From NCBI RefSeq assembly GCF_004101245.1, contig NZ_SCIN01000001.1:200784-264783 (forward strand): a DNA stretch of 64,000 nt, given 5' to 3'. Shown here one piece after another: positions 43,086 to 52,139 of the stretch. The stretch is from Sphingomonas sp. UV9 (GTDB taxonomy: Bacteria; Pseudomonadota; Alphaproteobacteria; Sphingomonadales; Sphingomonadaceae). Within the stretch, counting starts at the first letter, position 1; each line of letters opens with the position of its first letter. Position numbers and translations under genes: made by a program. The notes below the pieces were generated by a model, which saw only the letters and a list, made by a program, of their open reading frames with translations, did not search any database and had not been told where the DNA came from.

Positions 43086-44348
43086 ATGCACGCGACGACG
43101 ACACCCGATACGCTTCCTCCGGCCCGCACGCTGTCGCGGGCCTCGCAATTGCGCTGGCTGGGGATCGCCGCAGGGGCGATCGTCGCCGTCGTGCTGCTCG
43201 TGCTGTTGATCGGCAAGCTTACGCATCACGAGGCGCCACCTGCTCCGGTGACACCCCCGGGTACGTTCAGGCCTTCGAAGGACCAGATGGCCGGGCTGAC
43301 GACGATGCGCGTCGGTTATGGCACGTCCGATGCGCGGACGCTGGCAAGCGGCGCGATCACGGTCGATGGCGACCGGAGCACACCGGTGCTGATGCCCTAT
43401 TCGGGGCAGGTCGTGCGGGTGCTCGCGGATGCCGGGCAGCACGTGACGCAGGGCCAGCCGCTGCTGCTCGTCAAGACGAGCGATTTCGTCGATGCGCGCA
43501 GCGGGCTGTTCGCGGCGCGCGCGGCCGCGCAGAACGCGCAGGCACAGCTTGCGACCGTCGAGCGAACCGCGGACCGCGAGCGGCTGATCTACGAGACCGC
43601 GGGCGGTGCGCTGAAGGATTACCAGCAGGCGAAGACCGATCTGGCGGCCGCGCAGGCGACCGCGCGCACGGCGCAGGCGTCGCTCGGCGCGGCGCGCGAC
43701 AAGTTGTCGATCCTCGGCAAGTCGCAGGGCGAGATCGCGCGGCTGGAAAATGTCGGCGAAGTCGCAGGGATCCATGACGTGACCACGCTGCATGCGCCGA
43801 TCTCCGGGCTGATCGCGTCGCGCGACGTATCCGCGGGGCAGTATCTGTCGCAGGGTGGCGACAAGCCGGTGATGACGATCACCGATCCGTCGCGCGTCTG
43901 GCTGATCGCGCAGCTCGCGGAGGGCGATGCGAGCGCGGTGCATCGCGGCGACAGCGTGACGGTGACGACGCCCGCGCTGCCGGGGCGCAGCTTCCACGCG
44001 ACGATCGATCTGGTCGGCGCCGCGCTCGATCCACAGAGCCACCGCCTGCCGGTGCGTGCGACGATCGCCAATCCGGACGGCACGCTGAAACCGCAGATGT
44101 TCGCGCGCTTCTCGATCGAACGTGCGCATGAGGGCGACGCGCTGCTGGTGCCCGCCGCCGCAGTGATCCACGAGGGCGACGATGCGCGCGTGTGGCTGGT
44201 GCGACCCGACGGGTTGCTGGTCGCGCGCACCGTGACCGCGGGCGAGGAGCAGGACGGCAACGTTTCGATCATCGCGGGCCTCAAACCCGGCGAGCGGATC
44301 GTCACCGCGGGCGCGCTGTTCGTCAACGAAGCGGGTCTCGGCGAATGA
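43086..44348 (+). CDS. RND efflux periplasmic adaptor, heavy-metal (CzcB/CusB) type
   Basis: A 420-residue membrane-fusion protein with one N-terminal membrane anchor (about 24-43). It links the inner-membrane pump to the outer-membrane channel. Features: barrel-sandwich halves (YSGQVVRVLADAGQHVTQGQ and LHAPISGLIASRDVSAGQYL), an alanine/glutamine-rich coiled hairpin between them (about 135-215), beta-barrel and membrane-proximal domain (LLVPAAAVIHEGDDARVW). AAGGGG lies six bases before the ATG. It overlaps the pump gene by four bases. Confidence 0.92.
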   Translation: MHATTTPDTLPPARTLSRASQLRWLGIAAGAIVAVVLLVLLIGKLTHHEAPPAPVTPPGTFRPSKDQMAGLTTMRVGYGTSDARTLASGAITVDGDRSTPVLMPYSGQVVRVLADAGQHVTQGQPLLLVKTSDFVDARSGLFAARAAAQNAQAQLATVERTADRERLIYETAGGALKDYQQAKTDLAAAQATARTAQASLGAARDKLSILGKSQGEIARLENVGEVAGIHDVTTLHAPISGLIASRDVSAGQYLSQGGDKPVMTITDPSRVWLIAQLAEGDASAVHRGDSVTVTTPALPGRSFHATIDLVGAALDPQSHRLPVRATIANPDGTLKPQMFARFSIERAHEGDALLVPAAAVIHEGDDARVWLVRPDGLLVARTVTAGEEQDGNVSIIAGLKPGERIVTAGALFVNEAGLGE

Positions 44349-47300
44349 ACCGGATCGTCGAATTCGCGCTGCGTCAGCGGCTGCTGATCGTCGGCATCTT
44401 CGTCGCCATGCTGGTGGCGGGGGGCGTCGGCTTCTACAATCTCAACATCGAGGCCTATCCCGATCCGGTCCCGCCGATGGTCGAGATCATCACGCAGACG
44501 CACGGGCTGTCCGCCGAGGAGATGGAGCGCAACGTCACCATCCCGATCGAGGTCGGCATGGCGGGCATCCCGCATCTGACCGCGATCCGCGCAATCTCGC
44601 TGTTCGGCCTGTCGGACATCAAGATCCAGTTCAGCTACGATCTGACCAACGATGCGGCCAAGCAACAGGTCATCAACCGCCTGTCGCAGCTTCCGCCGCT
44701 GCAGGGTGGCGCACAGCCGACGCTGTCCCCGACCAGCCCGGTCGGCGAGATCTACCGCTACAAGATCACCGCGCCCAAGGGCTATTCGGTGATGGATCTC
44801 AAGACGTTGCAGGACTGGGTCCTCCAGCGCCGGTTCAAGCGGATTCCGGGCGTGATCGACGTCACCGGTTGGGGCGGCAAGCTGCGCACCTATGACGTCG
44901 TGATCGACAACGACCGGCTCGCTGCGCACAACGTGACCGTCGCGCAGGTACTGGCCGCACTCGGCAAGAGCGACGGCAATGTCGGCGGGCAGACGATCAA
45001 TTTCGGCGCGCAGGCGGCGATCGTCCGCGGCATCGGCCTGATCCAGTCGGTCGGCGGCATCGAGAACGTGCTCGTCGGCACCGGCGGCGGCCAGCCGGTA
45101 TTGCTGAAGGACGTCGCGCACGTCCGCATCGGCAATGCGCCGCGGCTCGGCATCGCCGGCTACGACGACCAGGACGACATCGTCCAGGGCATCGTCCTGA
45201 TGCAGCGCGGCGCACAATCGATGCCGACGATCCTGGCGGTGCAGAAGGAAGTCGCCGACATCAATGCGTCGGGCATCCTGCCGCCGGGCGTCCATCTCGA
45301 CCGCGTGTACGATCGCTCGGACCTGATCCACCTGACCATTCACACCGTGCTCGAGAACATGGTGGTCGGCATCCTGCTGATCTTCGCGCTCCAGTGGATC
45401 TTCCTCGGCAATCTGCGCAGCGCGATCATCGTCTCGGCGACGATCCCGTTCGCGCTCGCCTTCGCGATCCTGATCCTGGTGTTGCAGGGCGAGAGCGCGA
45501 ACCTGCTCTCGGTCGGCGCGCTCGATTTCGGGCTCGTGGTCGACGCCTGCGTGATCATGGTCGAGAACATCTTCCGCCACATGGTCGAACGATCCGCGCA
45601 CGTCGAAAACGGCCACCTTGATGGAAGAGGGGGGCACTACACGCTGGCAAACCGCTTCTCGGCGGTGCTCGGCGCCAGCTCCGAGGTGAGCCGCGGGATC
45701 TTCTTTGCCGCCGCGATCATCATCGCCAGCTTCCTGCCGCTGTTCACGCTGACCGGCGTCGAGGGCCATATCTTCGGGCCGATGGCGAAGACCTATGCCT
45801 ATGCGATCACCGGCGGGCTGATCGCGACCTTCACGGTCGCGCCGGTGCTGGCGACGCTGCTGCTGCCTGACAAGCTCTCCGAAGTGGAGACGTGGATCGT
45901 CGGCAAGCTGCGCAGCGCCTACGAGCCGGCGGCCGCGTTCGCACTCGGCAACCGGGTCGTCGCGATCGGTGGCGCTGCGTTGCTGATGCTGCTCGCAGTG
46001 GTCGGCGTGCGCTCGCTCGGGATCGAGTTCCTGCCGCATCTCGAAGAGGGCAACATGTATATCCGCGCGACGCTGCCCGCCTCGGTCAGCCTCGAGGCGG
46101 GGCAGCCGGTCGTCAACGGCGTCCGCCGCATCCTGATGCAATATCCCGAAGTGCAGGCGGTGCTCTCCGCGCATGGCCGCCCCGATGACGGGACGGACTC
46201 GACGGGCTTCTTCAACGCCGAATATTTCGTGCCCCTGAAGCCGTTCGACACCTGGCCGAGCGGCGTGACGAAGGAGACGCTGACCGACGAGCTCTCGAAA
46301 CGGCTATCGGCCAAATATCCCGGCGTCGACTTCTCGTTCTCGCAGATCATCGAGGACAATGTCGAGGAGGCCGCGTCGGGCGTGAAGGGCGCGAACTCGA
46401 TCAAGCTGTTCGGCCCCGATCTCGCGACGCTCGAGAAATATGCCGACCAGATCAAGGCGCAGATGGGCAAGGTCCGCGGGATCGAGGATCTCGGCGTGTT
46501 CCAGTCGCTCGGCCAGCCGACCGTGCGGATCGACGTCGATCGCGCGCGCGCGTCGCGCTACGGGCTGACCCCCGACGACATCAACGCGACCGTCGCCGCG
46601 GCGATCGGCGGGCAGTCGAACGTCGACCTGTACGAGAAGGGCACCGACCGGCACTTCCCGATCGTCGTGCGGCTGAAACCCGAACAGCGCGACACGATCG
46701 ACGCGATCCGCCGGATCACGGTCGGCGCACCATCGCCGGATGGCACGAGCACGATCCAGGTGCCGTTGTCGGAGGTCGCCGACGTGAAGCTGACGAGCGG
46801 CGCGTCGTTCATCTACCGCGAGCATCAGGAGCGCTATATCCCGATCAAGTTCTCGGTGCGCGGTCGCGATCTGGGCGGTGCGGTCGACGAGGCGCGGGCG
46901 CGGATCACGCGGACCGTGCATCTGTCGCCCGGCTATCATCTCGAATGGGCGGGCGAGCTCGACAACCTCAACAACGCGGTCGCGCGGCTCGAGGTGGTGG
47001 TGCCGATCAGCCTGCTGGTGATCCTGCTGCTGCTCTACGCCAATTTCGGTTCGATCCGCGACAGCCTGCTGGCATTCTCGGCGATCCCGATGGCGATCAT
47101 CGGCGGCGTGCTGGCGCTGTCGCTGACGGGCACGGCGTTCAGCATCTCGTCGGCGATCGGCTTCGTCGCGCTGTTCGGGATCGCGGTAATGGACGGCATT
47201 CTGGTGGTCACGACGTATAATCATGCGGTCGACGAGGGGCTCGCGCGCGAGCATGCGCTGGCGACCACGGTCCGCCACAGCCTGCGCCCGGTGGTGATGA

Positions 47301-47536
47301 CCTGTCTGGTGGCGGCGATCGGCCTGCTCCCCGCCGCGCTGTCGAGCGGGATCGGTAGTCAGGTGCAGAAGCCGCTCGCGCTGGTGGTGGTCGGGGGCAT
47401 GACGCTCGCGCCGATCCTGATCCTGCTGGTGCTGCCGGTGCTGATCGATCGCTTCTCGAAGCGCGTACCGCCCGAGGATCGCGGCGCGCATGGGCGTGAC
47501 GTCGGTCATCACCCGCATATGGAAGTCCAGGCATGA
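44345..47536 (+). CDS. RND efflux pump, heavy-metal efflux (CzcA-like) family
   Basis: A 1063-residue proton-driven inner-membrane pump with the standard 12 helices and two large periplasmic loops. The helix-4 block DFGLVVDACVIMVEN carries Asp394, Asp400 and Glu407 with exactly the spacing of the proton/cation residues of CzcA, which places it among divalent-metal exporters rather than drug pumps. It ends in a short histidine-containing tail (GHHPHMEV). The start ATG overlaps the adaptor stop. Substrate cannot be fixed; Co, Zn, Cd or Ni are typical for this motif. Confidence 0.93.
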   Translation: MNRIVEFALRQRLLIVGIFVAMLVAGGVGFYNLNIEAYPDPVPPMVEIITQTHGLSAEEMERNVTIPIEVGMAGIPHLTAIRAISLFGLSDIKIQFSYDLTNDAAKQQVINRLSQLPPLQGGAQPTLSPTSPVGEIYRYKITAPKGYSVMDLKTLQDWVLQRRFKRIPGVIDVTGWGGKLRTYDVVIDNDRLAAHNVTVAQVLAALGKSDGNVGGQTINFGAQAAIVRGIGLIQSVGGIENVLVGTGGGQPVLLKDVAHVRIGNAPRLGIAGYDDQDDIVQGIVLMQRGAQSMPTILAVQKEVADINASGILPPGVHLDRVYDRSDLIHLTIHTVLENMVVGILLIFALQWIFLGNLRSAIIVSATIPFALAFAILILVLQGESANLLSVGALDFGLVVDACVIMVENIFRHMVERSAHVENGHLDGRGGHYTLANRFSAVLGASSEVSRGIFFAAAIIIASFLPLFTLTGVEGHIFGPMAKTYAYAITGGLIATFTVAPVLATLLLPDKLSEVETWIVGKLRSAYEPAAAFALGNRVVAIGGAALLMLLAVVGVRSLGIEFLPHLEEGNMYIRATLPASVSLEAGQPVVNGVRRILMQYPEVQAVLSAHGRPDDGTDSTGFFNAEYFVPLKPFDTWPSGVTKETLTDELSKRLSAKYPGVDFSFSQIIEDNVEEAASGVKGANSIKLFGPDLATLEKYADQIKAQMGKVRGIEDLGVFQSLGQPTVRIDVDRARASRYGLTPDDINATVAAAIGGQSNVDLYEKGTDRHFPIVVRLKPEQRDTIDAIRRITVGAPSPDGTSTIQVPLSEVADVKLTSGASFIYREHQERYIPIKFSVRGRDLGGAVDEARARITRTVHLSPGYHLEWAGELDNLNNAVARLEVVVPISLLVILLLLYANFGSIRDSLLAFSAIPMAIIGGVLALSLTGTAFSISSAIGFVALFGIAVMDGILVVTTYNHAVDEGLAREHALATTVRHSLRPVVMTCLVAAIGLLPAALSSGIGSQVQKPLALVVVGGMTLAPILILLVLPVLIDRFSKRVPPEDRGAHGRDVGHHPHMEVQA

Positions 47537-48954
47537 AGCGTCTCGCCATCCTCCTGCTCGCGGGAACCACCGGCGCCTGCACGATGGGCCCGCGAAACCT
47601 CGACGCGCATGCCAGCCTGCCGCCGGTCCCTGCACCGCAGACCATCGCGCCAGCCAGCGGCGCGGCACAGGCGACCACGCTCGCAACCGTGCCGGCCGCG
47701 TGGTGGCACAGCTTCGGCAGCGCACAACTCGACATTTTGGTCGACGAAGCGCAGGCGCATGCGACCGATATCGCGGTCGCCGAGGCGACCTTGCGGCAAT
47801 ATCGCGAGCAGGGTTCTGCGACCGCGGGTTCGGCGCTGCCGCAGGTCGACGCCGGCTATCAGGCGCAGCGCACGCGAATCTCGAACGCGCTGTCGCCGGC
47901 GGTCGCGGACCAGAACCAGCAACTCTATACGCTGCACACCGCGCAGGTGACGGTGAGCTACGATCCGGACCTGTTCGGCGGCACGCAGTCGAAGATCCGA
48001 TCCGCGCGCGCGGCGACCGAGACGCAGCGGCAGCGATTGGCGGCGGCACAGACGACGGTGATCGCCAATCTGGTCGAGGCAGTGATCCAGCGTGGCTCGC
48101 TCGCCGATCAGATCGCGGCCGCGCAGACGGGGATCGCGGTCAACCGCGACATCCTTCAGACGCTCGTCAAGCGTCAGCAGCTCGGCGCGGTCGGGGCTGC
48201 CGATGTCGCGACGCAACAGGCTGCGCTGGCGACTGCCGAGGGCGCACTGCCGCCGCTGGTGCGTGCCGAGGCGCATCAGCGCGTGGTGATCGCGACGCTG
48301 ATCGGGCGGGCGGCGGGATCGAACCTGCCGCCGTTGCCGACGCTCGCGTCGCTGAGCTTGCCGCGCGATCTGCCAATGGTGGTCCCGTCCGATCTCGTCG
48401 CGCGCCGGCCGGACGTGCTGGCGGCGCGCGCGCAACTCGAAGGGGCAGGGGCCGATGTCGGCACCGCGATCGCCGCGCGATTGCCGACGATCACGCTCAG
48501 CGGCGAGGCCGGCGGCACCGCGGAACGGTTCGGCGACATGGTCAAGAGCGGCAACCCGTTCTGGGCGCTGATCGGTGGGATTACGCAGCCGATCTTTCAC
48601 GCCGGTGCGCTCCGCCATCAGCAGCGTGCCGCCGAATCCGCGCTCGAAGGGGCGAAGGCGCAATATCGTGCCGCTGTTCTGCAAGCGTTTGGCGACGTAT
48701 CCGATGCGCTGACCGGCCTGCGGACCGACGCCGATGCGCTGGATGCCGCGACCCGCGCGACCGATGCGTCGGGCCGCGCGCTGGGGTTCGTCCGGCGTCA
48801 GTTGGCGCTCGGCGATGTCGGGACGCCCGCCTTGCTCAACGCGACCGCGACCGATGCGCAGGCGCGATCGCAGGCGGTCCAGGCGCGGGCGGCGCGGCTG
48901 TCCGACACGGTGGCGTTGTTCCAGGCCGCGGGTGGCGGTGTTTCGGGAGGGTGA
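47533..48954 (+). CDS. Outer-membrane efflux channel lipoprotein (NodT/OprM family)
   Basis: A 473-residue outer-membrane factor that completes the tripartite pump. The signal ends in a lipobox (LLAGTTGAC, Cys16), two OEP repeats follow (about 60-250 and 270-465), with helix-rich segments such as AVAEATLRQYREQ and the NodT signature VPSDLVARRPDVLAAR. It overlaps the pump gene by four bases and is followed after three bases by the retropepsin-like gene. Confidence 0.94.
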   Translation: MKRLAILLLAGTTGACTMGPRNLDAHASLPPVPAPQTIAPASGAAQATTLATVPAAWWHSFGSAQLDILVDEAQAHATDIAVAEATLRQYREQGSATAGSALPQVDAGYQAQRTRISNALSPAVADQNQQLYTLHTAQVTVSYDPDLFGGTQSKIRSARAATETQRQRLAAAQTTVIANLVEAVIQRGSLADQIAAAQTGIAVNRDILQTLVKRQQLGAVGAADVATQQAALATAEGALPPLVRAEAHQRVVIATLIGRAAGSNLPPLPTLASLSLPRDLPMVVPSDLVARRPDVLAARAQLEGAGADVGTAIAARLPTITLSGEAGGTAERFGDMVKSGNPFWALIGGITQPIFHAGALRHQQRAAESALEGAKAQYRAAVLQAFGDVSDALTGLRTDADALDAATRATDASGRALGFVRRQLALGDVGTPALLNATATDAQARSQAVQARAARLSDTVALFQAAGGGVSGG

Positions 48955-48957
48955 TCG

Positions 48958-49587
48958 ATGGGTGGCATAACCGGCGCGACGAGCGGCAAGTTCGTCCTGA
49001 TGGCGGCGACGCTGTTGTTCCACGGCAGGGTCGACAACGCACGCACCCTTGTCGCAATCGTGCCAGGCGCGCCGCATTCGGCGATCGGCGCAACGCTGGC
49101 CGACCGGATCATACACCGCGACCGGGTCAAGATCGGCATTCGCGCGGCGTATCTCTACGCGCCGATCGCCGCCGTCGAGCCCGCCCCCGCGCCGGGTGCC
49201 GACCTGCGCATCGGCCAGGATATCCTCGACGCCAGCCCGATCGAGATCGACTTCCGGCACCATGAACTTCGCCTGTTGCTGCCTGACGAGGCATCGCGCG
49301 CCGAACGCGGCATGCGCGCGATTCCGGTCACGCACCAGGCGGACGGCACGATGACGGTGCCGCTGACGCTCGACACGGCACCACCGATGCCCGCGATACT
49401 CGATCTCGCGCACGCCACCGACGTGACCGCGCCGACCAACGCCACCGCCGTCGCGCTGGGTCGTTCGGCCCTCGAGAACGCGGTCGTCGTGCGCGGCGGC
49501 ACGCCGTCGATCGGACTCGCGGCGTTCAAGGACATGCGGGTGATCTTCGACCTCGGCCATGACCGGATATGGATCGCGACCGCCTAA
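48958..49587 (+). CDS. Degenerate retropepsin-like protein
   Basis: A 209-residue protein that resembles the aspartyl-protease-family proteins of proteobacteria. Two half-domains are visible: VAIVPGAPHSAIGATLAD (about 32-49) and ILDLAHATDVTAPTNATAVA (about 140-160), each at the place where an active D-T/S-G loop is expected. The typical GQDILDASPIEIDFRHHELRL closes the first. The first loop has lost its aspartate and the second keeps Asp but not T-G, so proteolysis is unlikely. No signal peptide is clear. GGGAGGG precedes the ATG three bases after the channel gene, so it belongs to the efflux operon. Confidence 0.65.
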   Translation: MGGITGATSGKFVLMAATLLFHGRVDNARTLVAIVPGAPHSAIGATLADRIIHRDRVKIGIRAAYLYAPIAAVEPAPAPGADLRIGQDILDASPIEIDFRHHELRLLLPDEASRAERGMRAIPVTHQADGTMTVPLTLDTAPPMPAILDLAHATDVTAPTNATAVALGRSALENAVVVRGGTPSIGLAAFKDMRVIFDLGHDRIWIATA

Positions 49588-49678
49588 GCCTGGCTGCGCG
49601 TAACGATGCGCAGGACGCTCGACCGAACCGATCGCGTCGCTCGTCGGACATTGGCGGCGTGCGGCAGTCGGTCGGCGC

Positions 49679-50926
49679 TCACGCCATCCGGGCAGCCGTC
49701 TCCTTCAAGGGGATGGTGGGCGATGCCAGATCGGCGTGATCGGTCGGCACAAGCAGGCCGATCAGCGCCCGACCCTGGACATAGTCTCGGGTCGCGTTGA
49801 CGCAGTCGAGTGCGACGATGCGGCCCGCCTTGCAGTAGATCAGCGCAAAGGCGCGGGTCGCCGGATCACCGCGTACGATCACCGCGTCGTGACCGGTCGA
49901 AAGCCCGACCGTCTGCAGCTTCAGATCATACTGGTTGGACCAGAACCAGGGGACGGCATGATAGGGTTGCGGATCGCCGGTAATCGCCCGCGCGGCGACG
50001 TTCGCCTGGTCGGACGCGTTCTGGACCGATTCCAGGCGGATGACGGCGCCGCCCGCAAACGCGTTGGCGTGCGCCGCGCAATCGCCGATCGCAAAGACGT
50101 CGGGCAGGCTGGTGCGGCAGAACGCGTCGACCAGTACGCCGTTTTCACCCTCGGCGCCTGCTGCGAGAAGCGGCGCGACGGCAGGTTCGATGCCGATGCC
50201 GACGATCACCATCTCGCACGCCAGTATCTCGCCGTCGATAAGACGCACGCCACTGGCCGCGCCGTCGCGTTCCTCGATGCACGCGACCTTGGCCTCTAGC
50301 CGGATATCCACGCCGTGCGCCCGGTGCTCGGCTTCGAAGAACCGCGACAGAGGTTCGCCGGCGACGCGCGCCAGGACCCGGTCGAGTGCTTCGAGGACCG
50401 TGACGTGCTTGCCGAGCTTGGTGAGGACGGCCGCCGCCTCGAGCCCGATATAGCCGCCGCCGACCACGACCACGCGGGAGACGCCGGGCAATTCGGCGAT
50501 CATCCGGTCGACGTCCGCGCGATTGCGGACCGCGTGGACACCGCGCAACGAATGCCCGGTACAAGACAGCCGTCGCGGCGTTCCGCCCGTGGCCCAGACC
50601 AGCGATCCGTAGCCGATCGTCGAACCGCCGCCGAGCGTGACGGTCTTTGCGGCGGGATCGACGCCGGTGGCGCGACGTCCGGGCAGCAGCGTGATCCCGC
50701 GCTCGTCCCAAAAGGCGGGCGGACGGATCAGGATGCGATCGAACGGCTTGTCCCCCGACAGATACTCCTTCGACAACGGCGGTCGTTCATAGGGATAGTC
50801 GGCTTCGTCGCCGAGCAGCGCGACTGTGCCGCCGAATTTGCGTTGGCGCAGCGCGACCGCGGCCTGCGCACCGGCGTGGCCCGCGCCGACGATCAGAACG
50901 TCGAAAGAGGAAGTCGTCTGCGTCAT
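49679..50926 (-). CDS. NAD(P)H-dependent FAD ferredoxin reductase
   Basis: A 415-residue flavoprotein like putidaredoxin/rhodocoxin reductases, which pass electrons from NADH to a [2Fe-2S] ferredoxin serving P450s or oxygenases. FAD site VLIVGAGHAGAQAAVALRQ, YERPPLSKEYL, NAD site VVVVGGGYIGLEAAAVL and the second FAD block DVFAIGDCAAH are all present, followed by the reductase C-domain (VPWFWSNQYDLKLQ). The ATG at 50926 has GACGAGG ahead. No ferredoxin or P450 gene is nearby, so the electron acceptor is unknown. Confidence 0.93.
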   Translation of the reverse strand: MTQTTSSFDVLIVGAGHAGAQAAVALRQRKFGGTVALLGDEADYPYERPPLSKEYLSGDKPFDRILIRPPAFWDERGITLLPGRRATGVDPAAKTVTLGGGSTIGYGSLVWATGGTPRRLSCTGHSLRGVHAVRNRADVDRMIAELPGVSRVVVVGGGYIGLEAAAVLTKLGKHVTVLEALDRVLARVAGEPLSRFFEAEHRAHGVDIRLEAKVACIEERDGAASGVRLIDGEILACEMVIVGIGIEPAVAPLLAAGAEGENGVLVDAFCRTSLPDVFAIGDCAAHANAFAGGAVIRLESVQNASDQANVAARAITGDPQPYHAVPWFWSNQYDLKLQTVGLSTGHDAVIVRGDPATRAFALIYCKAGRIVALDCVNATRDYVQGRALIGLLVPTDHADLASPTIPLKETAARMA

Positions 50927-51109
50927 CGATACCTCGTCGCCACGCCGCTCGGCGCAGATCGCTGCTGCGGCTGTCGATCCGAGAGGACCGCCCGCTTGGG
51001 TGGCGATACTATCCGGCACGTCCGCGCGCGTCACGCTCCCGTTCTGCCGAAGGCGCGGCGGCTGTCGATCATCGGCGGCCAGTTCAAGGTCGCGTCCCGA
51101 ACGGCGAGA

Positions 51110-51565
51110 CTATTTGCGGCAGGCGCCTGCCACATGCCTGGCGGTCTGATCGATAGTGATCGCTAGCGGACCCTTGGGGGCTTGTCCGGCCATCTTCAGT
51201 CGTCCGGTGAGTCCGTTGACGGTATAGGTGCCGGCGCGCGTGATATTCATCGGCCCACCCTTTTTCTGTGGGCATGTGAGCGTCTGCGCGTAGCGACCGC
51301 CGGCGATCTGCAGGGTGTCTACCCGACATTGCGCCTTGGGGTCGGGCACCAGCAACGCCGCGACGCCGGTCTCCGCCGACACGGGCGTCACGCACTTGTG
51401 CTCTGTCTTGGAGCGGCCCTTCATCATCTTCAACAGGAAGCCCGGTGCGCCGGGTATGACAAGATCTACCGCGGTGGAGACGATGTCCCAACGGCCCGGC
51501 GCGATGCTTTGGGCGGAGGCCGCGGCCGGAAGGACGAGGAGAACAGGAACGAGATATTTGCGCAT
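51110..51565 (-). CDS. Exported DUF3617-family protein
   Basis: A 151-residue protein with signal peptide (MRKYLVPVLLVLPAAASAQ). The mature part starts IAPGRWDIVST and has four cysteines (HKCVTP, AQCRVD, TLTCPQ and GACRK) that may form disulfides, with CVTP typical of DUF3617. Function is unknown; members are periplasmic. It stands alone on the minus strand. The 220 bases between it and the next gene (51566-51785) show no feature beyond presumed divergent promoters. Confidence 0.82.
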   Translation of the reverse strand: MRKYLVPVLLVLPAAASAQSIAPGRWDIVSTAVDLVIPGAPGFLLKMMKGRSKTEHKCVTPVSAETGVAALLVPDPKAQCRVDTLQIAGGRYAQTLTCPQKKGGPMNITRAGTYTVNGLTGRLKMAGQAPKGPLAITIDQTARHVAGACRK

Positions 51566-51785
51566 GCCTCCACCCTGACGCAGGTTAGGGCGCGTTGCAA
51601 CCGGGTTCGCTGGCGCTCGTACCTACGAAAAAGTACCCGATCGTCGATACTTACGCGATTGATGGCGCGAAGGTCGTCGTTCGGGTCAGTCGACGGCGTA
51701 CCGGCTTGACGGGCGTCGGCAGGCCCCTTGCGCTGCGGCCCGCAATGATTTGCACGAAACGCCTGCCAGCGCTTAGGGTGGCGTC

Positions 51786-52121
51786 ATGGAAAACACCCCA
51801 CCGTCGCTCGACCTGTTCACCCTTCTCGAAATCGCGCTGGAGGAGCGCGACGAGGCCGCCGAGGCGTTCGATATCTTCAAGCAGGATGCCGTGATGGCGC
51901 ATGCGCCGGAAGCGGGCCACGAACCGGCCGTGACGAGCGAGGACGCAGCGGATGCGGCGGCCGAAGAAGTCGACGGCTTCAGCGCGGAAGTGAACGGCCT
52001 GCTGCAGCGCGCGTCGGACGAGGAACTGTCCGCTGCCTACCGTCAATCGGGCGGCGAGGTCGGCAACACCGTGGCCGAGGCATTGCTCGGCGAACTCAAG
52101 CGCCGCAACCTGGGTATCTGA
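51786..52121 (+). CDS. Small acidic hypothetical protein
   Basis: A 111-residue, strongly acidic and alanine-rich protein without signal or membrane segment (LFTLLEIALEERDEAAEAFD, TSEDAADAAAEEVDGFSAEV). It is predicted helical, with a C-terminal helix VAEALLGELKRRNLGI. I do not recognise a family. It is convergent with the acylase gene. Codon choice matches its neighbours, so it is likely a real gene. Confidence 0.6.
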   Translation: MENTPPSLDLFTLLEIALEERDEAAEAFDIFKQDAVMAHAPEAGHEPAVTSEDAADAAAEEVDGFSAEVNGLLQRASDEELSAAYRQSGGEVGNTVAEALLGELKRRNLGI

Positions 52122-52139
52122 ACTGACCAGTTCCTCCGA

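Noticed and set aside
49594..49613. Inverted repeat CTGCGC...GCGCAG after the retropepsin-like gene as a terminator
   Set aside because: The six-base stem with an eight-base loop is weak and lacks a T-run; it may be chance in GC-rich DNA.
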